Source: Bradyrhizobium sp. 149
GTDB taxonomy: Bacteria; Pseudomonadota; Alphaproteobacteria; Rhizobiales; Xanthobacteraceae
Direction of reading: 5' to 3'
NCBI RefSeq assembly: GCF_023073915.1
Contig: NZ_JADPKK010000022.1
Coordinates: forward strand, 1,922,001 to 1,986,000
DNA length: 64,000 bases
Shown here one piece after another: positions 57,585-64,000 of the stretch (position 1 is the first letter of the stretch; every line of letters starts with the position of its first letter). The notes below the pieces were generated by a model, which was not told the origin of the DNA, did not search any database, and was given only the letters and a program-made list of their open reading frames with translations. The translations under genes were made by a program, and so were the position numbers.

Positions 57585-58814
57585 ATGTCCGCTGTCACCG
57601 GCAAATTTGCGGCCGCGTCACTGGCGCTTGCGCTCATTGCGGCCTCGGCCTCCACTGCATTGGCCCAGAAGAAATACGATACCGGCGCGACCGATACCGA
57701 GATCAAGATCGGCAACATCATGCCCTACAGCGGTCCGGCCTCCGCCTACGGCATCATCGGACGGACCGAAGCCGCCTATTTCAAAAAGATCAACGACGAA
57801 GGCGGCATCAACGGCCGCAAGATCAACTACATCTCCTATGACGACGCCTACTCGCCACCGAAAACTGTGGAGCAGGCGCGCAAGCTGGTCGAGAGCGACG
57901 AGGTGTTGTTCATCTTCAATTCGCTCGGCACACCGCCGAACTCGGCGATCCACAAATACATGAACTCGAAGAAGGTGCCGCAGCTCTTCGTCGCGACCGG
58001 CGCCACCAAGTGGAACGATCCGCAGAACTTCCCCTGGACCATGGGCTGGCAGCCGAACTACCAGAGCGAGACGCAGATCTACGCGAAATGGCTGCTCAAG
58101 AACAAGCCGGACGCCAAGATCGCCGTGCTGTTCCAGAACGACGATTACGGCAAGGATTATCTCAAGGGCCTGAAGGACGGCCTTGGCGCCAAGGCTGCGT
58201 CGATGATCGTCATGGAAGAGAGCTACGAGACCTCCGAGCCGACCATCGACAACCACATCGTCAAGCTGAAATCGACCGGCGCCGATGTCTTCATGAACAT
58301 CACGACGCCGAAATTCGCGGCGCAAGCAATCAAGAAGAATTCCGAGATCGGCTGGAAGCCGCTGCACTTCCTCAACAACGTCTCCGCCTCCGTCGGCAGC
58401 GTGATGAAGCCGGCCGGCTTCGAGAACGGTCAGGACATCATCTCCGCCGATTATCTGAAGGACGTGTCGGATCCCGCGTGGAACAACGATCCCGGCATGA
58501 AGGAGTTTTTGGCGTTCATGACCAAATACTTCCCGGACGGCGACAAGCTCGATAAGGGCACCATCGTCGGCTATGCCGTGGCGCAGACGCTGGTTCAGGT
58601 CTTGAAGCAGTGCGGCGACGATCTCACGCGCGAGAACGTCATGAAGCAGGCGGCGAGCCTGAAGGACTTCCGCACCGAGGCGCTGCTGCCGGGCATCAAG
58701 ATCAACACCTCGCCGACCGATTTCGCGCCGATCAGCCAGCTTCAACTCGAGAAGTTCAAGGGCGAGAAGTTTGAACTGTTCGGAGACGTGATCAGCGCCG
58801 ACGTCGGCGGCTAG
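57585..58814 (+). CDS. Periplasmic binding protein of the Liv transporter, paralogue 3
   Basis: A 409-residue LivJ-type protein. The signal peptide (MSAVTGKFAAASLALALIAA, ending ALA) is followed by QKKYDTGATDTEIKIGNIMP. It resembles paralogue 1 more than paralogue 2 in the cleft region (LGTPPNSAIHKYMNSKKVPQ, ATGATKWNDPQNFPW). GGGAGATAGGA precedes ATG 57585, a strong ribosome site. It is preceded and followed by terminators, so independent transcription is likely and its level could be set separately from the transporter. Confidence 0.93.
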   Translation: MSAVTGKFAAASLALALIAASASTALAQKKYDTGATDTEIKIGNIMPYSGPASAYGIIGRTEAAYFKKINDEGGINGRKINYISYDDAYSPPKTVEQARKLVESDEVLFIFNSLGTPPNSAIHKYMNSKKVPQLFVATGATKWNDPQNFPWTMGWQPNYQSETQIYAKWLLKNKPDAKIAVLFQNDDYGKDYLKGLKDGLGAKAASMIVMEESYETSEPTIDNHIVKLKSTGADVFMNITTPKFAAQAIKKNSEIGWKPLHFLNNVSASVGSVMKPAGFENGQDIISADYLKDVSDPAWNNDPGMKEFLAFMTKYFPDGDKLDKGTIVGYAVAQTLVQVLKQCGDDLTRENVMKQAASLKDFRTEALLPGIKINTSPTDFAPISQLQLEKFKGEKFELFGDVISADVGG

Positions 58815-58838
58815 CCGCGCTGGCACCCACGACGATTG

Positions 58839-58873
58839 AAAACCCCCTGCGCTGGCCGCGCAGGGGGTTTTTG
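58839..58873 (+). terminator. Rho-independent terminator after binding protein 3
   Basis: AAAACCCCCTGCGC and GCGCAGGGGGTTTTT form a 12-14 base stem around TGGCC, ending in a T-run. Confidence 0.92.
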
Positions 58874-59010
58874 CTTGCGCGTCGATTATGATCACGCGAT
58901 TGCACAATCGAATGATGGCAAAGCCCGCTTACGCTTTGGCGCCTGATGCGGTAGGCAGGTGAGCGGCGCGTTTGCCGCCCGTCTTTTCTGTCCGCTCAAG
59001 GCTTTTCGTC

Positions 59011-60294
59011 ATGACCGATCGACGCCCCCTGCTCCGCGCGCTCTACGACGCCGCCGTTGTCGCCGCCCACCCCAGCACGGTGCTGGCGCCGCACTTGCGG
59101 CCCGCTCCGAGGGGACGCGTGATCTGCCTAGCCGCCGGCAAGGGCGCGGCCGCGATGGCTGCCGCCGCCGAGCGGCATTATCTCGATACGCTCGGACTCG
59201 CACCGGAACGCCTCGTCGGCATCGCCACCACCCGCCACGGCTACGGCGTGCCGACGCGCCGCATCCGCGTGGTCGAGGCCGGTCATCCCGTGCCTGACGA
59301 AGCCGGCCTGAAGGGCGCGGCCGACACGCTCGCGCTCGCAAGCGAGGCCGGGCCGGACGATCTGCTTCTGGTGCTGCTCACCGGCGGCGGCTCGGCGAAC
59401 TGGATCGCACCGGTGGACGGCATCAGCTTCGCGCAGAAGCAGGCGGTCAACAAGGCGCTGCTCCGCTCGGGCGCGCCGATCGGCGAGATGAATGTCGTGC
59501 GCAAACATCTGTCGCGGATCAAGGGCGGGCGGCTGGCACGCGCAGGCAAAAATGCCGCCGAGATCGTGACGCTCGCGATCTCCGACGTGCCGCATGACGA
59601 CCCTTCGGCGATCGCCTCCGGTCCGACCGTATCCGATCCGACCACGCTCGCCGATGCCCGCGCCATCGTCGCCAAATACAAGCTGGACATTGACGATGCC
59701 GTGCGCCGCGCGCTGGATGACCCCGCCAACGAAAGCTGCAAGCCCGGTGATGCCGCCTTTGCGCGCGCGCATTTCGAATTGATCGCACGTCCGAAGCAAT
59801 CGCTCGACGCTGCGGTGAAGCTCGCGCACGAGGCCGGTTACGAGACCATCGATCTCGGCGCCGACCTCGAAGGTGAGGCCCGCGAGGTTGCCGCCGATCA
59901 CGCCAGGCTGGCGCTTCAGGCTCGTGCACAGGGCAAGCGCGTGGCGATCCTCTCCGGCGGCGAGCTCACGGTCACGGTGCGCGGCCAGGGCCGCGGCGGC
60001 CCGAACCAGGAATACGCGCTGGCGCTCGCCGACCTCTTGAAGGACACGCCTGACATCTCGGCGCTCGCCGGCGACACCGACGGCGCCGATGGCGGCGCCG
60101 GCAATCCCACCGATCCCGCCGGCGCGCTGATCGACGCGACGACGTTCGCCAAGATGACGGCACAGGGACTGCAGCCGCAGGCCTATCTCGACAACAACGA
60201 CGCGACGACGTTCTTCGAGGCGACCGGAGACCTGCTGCTGCCCGGGCCGACGCTGACCAATGTGAACGATATAAGGGTGATCCTGGTCGACTGA
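59011..60294 (+). CDS. Glycerate 2-kinase (MOFRL family; hydroxypyruvate reductase TtuD-like)
   Basis: A 427-residue protein of the GckA/TtuD type, phosphorylating D-glycerate at C2. The N-terminal domain contains VICLAAGKGAAAMAAAAERH, EAGHPVPDEAGLKGA and LVLLTGGGSANWIAPVDGIS. Central NVVRKHLSRIKGGRLARA and SDVPHDDPSAIASGPTVSDP are characteristic. The C-terminal MOFRL domain has ILSGGELTVTVRGQGRGGPN and AGDTDGADGGAGNPTDPAGA. Older annotation calls these hydroxypyruvate reductases. ATG 59011 is preferred to an upstream in-frame start at 58972. Confidence 0.92.
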   Translation: MTDRRPLLRALYDAAVVAAHPSTVLAPHLRPAPRGRVICLAAGKGAAAMAAAAERHYLDTLGLAPERLVGIATTRHGYGVPTRRIRVVEAGHPVPDEAGLKGAADTLALASEAGPDDLLLVLLTGGGSANWIAPVDGISFAQKQAVNKALLRSGAPIGEMNVVRKHLSRIKGGRLARAGKNAAEIVTLAISDVPHDDPSAIASGPTVSDPTTLADARAIVAKYKLDIDDAVRRALDDPANESCKPGDAAFARAHFELIARPKQSLDAAVKLAHEAGYETIDLGADLEGEAREVAADHARLALQARAQGKRVAILSGGELTVTVRGQGRGGPNQEYALALADLLKDTPDISALAGDTDGADGGAGNPTDPAGALIDATTFAKMTAQGLQPQAYLDNNDATTFFEATGDLLLPGPTLTNVNDIRVILVD

Positions 60295-60512
60295 GACGGC
60301 GGCACCACTCCGCCGGCTCCGCGCGCGGTTCCGCGGGACGCCATGGTTAATGATCTCTGAATTCGCACCGACGTCCGCGTTTTCCAGCGGCGGCATTGCC
60401 GCCCTTAACCTCGCGTTCGCCGCACTTTCAGGAATGTGCCCCGAAATTGGACGAATTATTGGGCTCATTCACCACCGCCTGCTCTAATCGCGTCATTCCG
60501 GGGGCAACGCGC

Positions 60513-62606
60513 ATGGCGCAGAGTGATCAGGAGGTCGCAGGCATTGATCCGCTCGTGCTCGGCGAGCTGCTCAAGTGCGCCGCCAATAACCTGTGGCTCG
60601 GGATCATCCTGTTCGGCAGCGACCGCAGGGTCATTTTCTGCAATGCGCGCTACCGCGAGATGTACGCGCTCTCGCCCGAGCAGGTGCGCCCGGGCACGCC
60701 GATCAAGGACCTGATCGAGCATCGGCTGAAACTGGGCCTGAACATCGGCGGAGAAGCCGGCGCCTATGTCCGCGCCCGCACGGAGGGTTCGGTCGTCAGC
60801 GAGCAGACGGTCCAGCACTTCGCCGACGGACGAATCATCGCCTACACCATCCATCCCCTGCCCGGCGGCGGCATGGCGACCCACGAAGACATTACCGAGC
60901 GCGAAGAACTCAGTCGGCGGCTGCAGGAACGCAATTTCCAGTTCGACATCGCGATCAACAACATGTCGCACGGGCTCTGCTTCTTCGACGCCGGCCATCG
61001 GCTGCTGGTCTGCAATACGCACTTCATCGAGATGTACGGCCTGCCGCCCGAACGCGTTCGTCCGGGCACGCCGCTCTCGGAGATTCTGGACCTGCGCTAC
61101 GAAGTCGGCAGCGTGCCCGCGATGACGCGGGAGGAATACGCCAAATGGCGGACCGATGTCGCCACGTCAGCCGAGGCCATGGACAGCATCGTCGAGATGC
61201 GAAACGGGCGGACCTTCAAGATCAGGCACCGGCCGATGCCGGATCTCGGGTGGGTCGCGACCCACGAAGACATCACCGAGCAGCGCAAGGCGGAATTGCG
61301 GATCGCGCATATGGCGCACCACGACGCGCTGACGGACCTCGCTAATCGCGCCCTGCTCGGCCAGCGCCTCAAGCAGGCGTTCGAACAGGGCGGGATGTTC
61401 GCGGTCCATCACATCGATCTCGACAAGTTCAAGGCCGTCAACGACACCCTTGGCCACCAGGCCGGCGACGTCCTGCTGCAGGATGTCAGCCGCCGCCTCA
61501 AGCAGCTCGCGCGCGACAGCGATACGATCGCGCGCATGGGCGGCGATGAATTCGTGATCCTTCAGACGCCGATTTCCGATTCGAACGAAGCGGACGCGCT
61601 GGCGCGCAGCGTTGTCAGCACCTTGAGTGCTCCGTTCGGGTTCGACGGACACCAGACCATTGCGGGCGCGAGTATCGGGATCGCCATTGCGCCTGGCGAC
61701 GGCTCGGCGCCGGAGCAGCTCCTGCACAATGCCGACCTGGCTCTGTATCGCGCCAAAAGCGCCGGCCGCGGCATGCACTGCTTCTTCGAACCTGCCATGG
61801 GCGAAGAGGCGCAAAGCCGTCGCGCGCTGGAGCAGGACCTGTGCAACGGCCTTGCCGCCGGCGAGTTCGAACTGCACTACCAGCCAGTCGTGAAGACCGA
61901 CGGCGGCGAGATCAGCGGCTTCGAAGCCTTGATCCGTTGGCGACATCCACGGCGCGGACTGGTCGCGCCGAACAGCTTCATCCCGCTTGCGGAAGAGATC
62001 GGCCTGATCGTGCCGATCGGCGAGTGGGTGATCCGGCAGGCCTGTGCCACCGCAGGCCGGTGGCCGGGCCATCTGCACGTCGCCGTCAACATCTCGGCGG
62101 TGCAATTCCGCCAGCCGGGCCTGACGGAGGTGATCGTCGGCGCATTGGCGGCCTCCGGCCTCGATCCCCGGCGGCTGGAGATCGAGATCACGGAAAGCGT
62201 TCTACTGCAGGACAGGAACGGGGCGCTGACGACGCTGCACCAGCTCCGCGCGCTCGGCATCAAGGTCGCCATGGACGATTTCGGCACCGGCTATTCGTCG
62301 CTGACCTATCTGCAATGCTTCCCCTTCGACAAGATCAAGATCGACCGGTCTTTCGTCAGCGGCGTGGAAAACAACGCGGGGTCCCTCAGCATCGTGCGAG
62401 CGGTGGCGGCGCTGGCGCGCGGGATGGGCATGACGACGACGGCGGAGGGCGTGGAGACCGAGGAGCAACGGGACCGGATCGCAGCGGAGGGCTGTACGGA
62501 AATGCAGGGCTATTTGTTCAGCCCTCCCTTGCCCGCCGTCGAAATCGAGCGCCTCTTCCTCTGCGCGGAAGCACCTGCCATGCCCGACCGGTTCGCTGCG
62601 GCGTAA
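60513..62606 (+). CDS. PAS-PAS-GGDEF-EAL cyclic di-GMP enzyme
   Basis: A 697-residue cytoplasmic signalling protein without membrane helices. Two PAS domains (residues ~25-127 and 145-257) end in matching ATHEDITER / ATHEDITEQ motifs. The GGDEF domain (~265-425) has the intact active site RMGGDEFVIL (343-347). The EAL domain (~440-690) has EALIRWRHP (471-), EITESVLLQD and MDDFGTGYSSLTYL, so both synthesis and breakdown of c-di-GMP look possible. PAS ligands are unknown. The frame is open from 60396, but ATG 60513 begins just before the PAS domain. A link to Tad pili by c-di-GMP is conceivable but not shown by position. Confidence 0.92.
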   Translation: MAQSDQEVAGIDPLVLGELLKCAANNLWLGIILFGSDRRVIFCNARYREMYALSPEQVRPGTPIKDLIEHRLKLGLNIGGEAGAYVRARTEGSVVSEQTVQHFADGRIIAYTIHPLPGGGMATHEDITEREELSRRLQERNFQFDIAINNMSHGLCFFDAGHRLLVCNTHFIEMYGLPPERVRPGTPLSEILDLRYEVGSVPAMTREEYAKWRTDVATSAEAMDSIVEMRNGRTFKIRHRPMPDLGWVATHEDITEQRKAELRIAHMAHHDALTDLANRALLGQRLKQAFEQGGMFAVHHIDLDKFKAVNDTLGHQAGDVLLQDVSRRLKQLARDSDTIARMGGDEFVILQTPISDSNEADALARSVVSTLSAPFGFDGHQTIAGASIGIAIAPGDGSAPEQLLHNADLALYRAKSAGRGMHCFFEPAMGEEAQSRRALEQDLCNGLAAGEFELHYQPVVKTDGGEISGFEALIRWRHPRRGLVAPNSFIPLAEEIGLIVPIGEWVIRQACATAGRWPGHLHVAVNISAVQFRQPGLTEVIVGALAASGLDPRRLEIEITESVLLQDRNGALTTLHQLRALGIKVAMDDFGTGYSSLTYLQCFPFDKIKIDRSFVSGVENNAGSLSIVRAVAALARGMGMTTTAEGVETEEQRDRIAAEGCTEMQGYLFSPPLPAVEIERLFLCAEAPAMPDRFAAA

Positions 62607-62665
62607 CCGCCGCCAACCGTCCGTGATTCCGGGTCCGATGCTCCGTCGCCGGAGCAATGAATCCC

Positions 62666-63187
62666 TCAAAACTCGTTGGCGATCTTCGAGAGCATCCCGA
62701 GCAGGGCTTCGCGGTTGGACGGCCCGAGCAGATCGTTCAGCCGGGCCTCGTGCTTGGTGGCGACGAGCTTCTTGGCGCGGGCCAGCACGGCCTTGCCCTT
62801 GTCGGTCAGCACCAGGATGTGCGAGCGGCGGTCGTTGGTGGAGCGAATCCGGGCGCAAAGATCGCGGCTCTCGAGATTGTCGAGCATGGCGACGAAATTC
62901 GGACGCAGGATACCGAGGGTCGAGGCGATCTCGGTCTGGTTACGGCCCGGGTTTTTCTCAACCAGCAGCAGCACGGAGAACTGCGCCGGCGTGAGCTGGA
63001 GCGAGGCCATGCAGCGCAGGAAGTTCTCGAACACCTTGAGCTGTGCCCGCTTCAGCACATAGCCGAGCTGCTCCGAGAGTTCGCCGAGCTGGAGGGCTTC
63101 GCCGGACCCTTCGGCCGCGTCCTTGCGGCCCTTGGCCGTATCGGCAGGCTTTTCAGAGGACTTTTCAGCGGTTTTGGAAACGGTCAT
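62666..63187 (-). CDS. MarR family transcriptional regulator
   Basis: A ~173-residue winged-helix regulator. A charged N-terminal stretch (SKTAEKSSEKPADTAKGRKD) precedes LGELSEQLGYVLKRAQLKVF. The recognition region is LTPAQFSVLLLVEKNPGRNQ and TEIASTLGILRPNFVAMLDN, and the wing is RSTNDRRSHILVLTDKGKAV. MarR proteins often respond to aromatic or carboxylic acids. It is divergent from the final Liv-type permease with an inverted repeat between, so self- and neighbour-control is likely. ATG 63187 is chosen; GTG 63235 has no spaced ribosome site. Confidence 0.9.
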   Translation of the reverse strand: MTVSKTAEKSSEKPADTAKGRKDAAEGSGEALQLGELSEQLGYVLKRAQLKVFENFLRCMASLQLTPAQFSVLLLVEKNPGRNQTEIASTLGILRPNFVAMLDNLESRDLCARIRSTNDRRSHILVLTDKGKAVLARAKKLVATKHEARLNDLLGPSNREALLGMLSKIANEF

Positions 63188-63246
63188 CGCCTCATGCTCG
63201 CAATCCCGGTAAGTTCGGGAGGATTGTTCCGCCACCCTTGAAGTTA

Positions 63247-63278
63247 TATTTGATAATTGTTATGGACCATATCAAATA
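63247..63278. promoter_or_regulatory. Long inverted repeat, candidate MarR operator
   Basis: TATTTGATA and TATCAAATA are perfect nine-base arms separated by 14 bases, so the arm centres are 23 bp apart, about two helical turns. It lies between the divergent MarR gene and a Liv-type permease gene, in a strikingly AT-rich 60-bp patch. Confidence 0.65.
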
Positions 63279-63362
63279 ACGTCAGCGTTTTTCAATGGCT
63301 GTGAGCGGACCGTCCACCACAATCGGGGCCGGTCCTTAATCTTCGAGGGGGAGCGTCCGGTC

Positions 63363-64000
63363 TTGAATACCACCATCATGCTGTTCCTGCTGCAGGACGG
63401 CATCACCAATGGCGCGATCTATGCGCTGCTCGGCCTGGCGCTGGTGCTGGTGTTCGCCGTCACCCGCGTGATCCTCATCCCCCAAGGCGAATTCGTCACC
63501 TATGGTGCGCTGACCTATGCCTCGTTGGCCGCGGGCCAGATGCCCGGCACGACGAAACTCGCGCTCGCCCTGGGCATGGGCGCCTTCGCATTCGACCTGT
63601 TCGCGGCGCGCAAGGCGCTGCACGGACGCCTCATCCTGCGCAGCGTCCTCACCAACATCGTGCTGCCGGCCATCGTGCTGGCGTTGACCGTCTACTTCGC
63701 CGCCCAGAAGCCGCCGGTTGCGGTCTGCATCGCGCTGTCGCTGGTGATCGTGGCGATGATCGGCCTGTTTCTCTACCGCATCGCATTCCAGCCGCTGGCG
63801 CACACCTCCGTGCTGGTGCTGCTGATCGCATCGGTGGGCGTCCACCTCGCGCTTCAGGGATTGGGGCTTCTGTTCTTCGGCGCCGAAGGCCAGCGCGGAC
63901 CTGCCGTGCTGTCCGGCTCTTTCACCGCCGGCGCCCTCCGCTTCACCGGCCAGAGCATCACGGTCTACGGCATCACAATCGCCTTCATCGTCGGGCTGTG
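63363..64000 (+). CDS. Branched-chain amino acid-type ABC permease (LivH-like), truncated by window end
   Basis: The frame from TTG 63363 is open to the window edge (212 codons): MNTTIMLFLLQDGITNGAIY, then ALLGLALVLVFAVTRVILIP, QGEFVTYGALTYASLA, FLYRIAFQPLAHTSVLVLLI and ASVGVHLALQG. This is a LivH-like permease that opens a second Liv-type transporter. GAGGGGGAG at the right distance supports TTG; Met6 (63378) is an alternative start but too far from the ribosome site. Divergence from a MarR gene suggests control by an organic-acid-sensing regulator. The middle (about residues 60-130) is longer than in the LivH at 52832. Confidence 0.9.
   Translation, partial: MNTTIMLFLLQDGITNGAIYALLGLALVLVFAVTRVILIPQGEFVTYGALTYASLAAGQMPGTTKLALALGMGAFAFDLFAARKALHGRLILRSVLTNIVLPAIVLALTVYFAAQKPPVAVCIALSLVIVAMIGLFLYRIAFQPLAHTSVLVLLIASVGVHLALQGLGLLFFGAEGQRGPAVLSGSFTAGALRFTGQSITVYGITIAFIVGL

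Overview
The window is high-GC chromosomal DNA from an alphaproteobacterium, most likely Bradyrhizobium or a close relative (Bradyrhizobiaceae). This rests on a 184-residue membrane-anchored cytochrome c matching the size and layout of B. japonicum CycM, a pimeloyl/dicarboxylate (pim-like) operon of the kind known from Rhodopseudomonas, tandem Liv-type binding proteins, a compact tad/cpa pilus locus, and dispersed hairpin repeats of the types common in this group. No tRNA, rRNA, CRISPR array, transposase, phage gene or plasmid origin was seen; the DNA looks like core genome with a few decayed genes.

Layout. 1-1.4 kb: end of a DEAD-box helicase, an IF-1 with an extended tail and a cold-shock protein, an RNA/cold-response group. 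1.7-13.6 kb: Flp/Tad pilus locus. On the minus strand are a decayed TadE gene, a stand-alone secretin N-domain protein and a sterol-desaturase-type hydroxylase; on the plus strand flp, a tiny membrane ORF, cpaA-B-C-D-E-F, tadB and tadC; then tadD convergent. 13.6-24.4 kb: a frameshifted small gene and a small membrane protein; an overlapping M17 aminopeptidase and NlpC/P60 pair; then a convergent yejA-yejA-yejB-yejE-yejF peptide transporter. Together these form a plausible module for cell-wall or oligopeptide recycling.

24.5-35.6 kb: cycM, kdsB, pheA, a luciferase-like flavin oxidoreductase, metF-metH, a glutathione transferase, a threonine-dehydratase-like enzyme and a DUF6636-like secreted protein. 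35.6-43 kb: GNAT acetyltransferase, penicillin-acylase-family Ntn hydrolase, glpK, and an MBOAT/SGNH O-acetylation pair.

43-59 kb: a minus-strand pim-like beta-oxidation operon (fused hydratase/dehydrogenase, CoA ligase, two acyl-CoA dehydrogenases, SDR). It diverges from an IclR regulator that is followed by livG-livF-livH-livM and three successive paralogous periplasmic binding proteins. The 128-bp intergenic region holds a perfect 19-bp palindrome, a strong candidate IclR operator. The arrangement suggests coupled uptake and degradation of carboxylic acids.

59-64 kb: glycerate 2-kinase, a PAS-PAS-GGDEF-EAL protein, and a MarR regulator diverging, across a long inverted repeat, from a second Liv-type permease that runs off the window end. 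Very long antisense ORFs (for example opposite metH) are by-products of GC-biased codon use and are not annotated.
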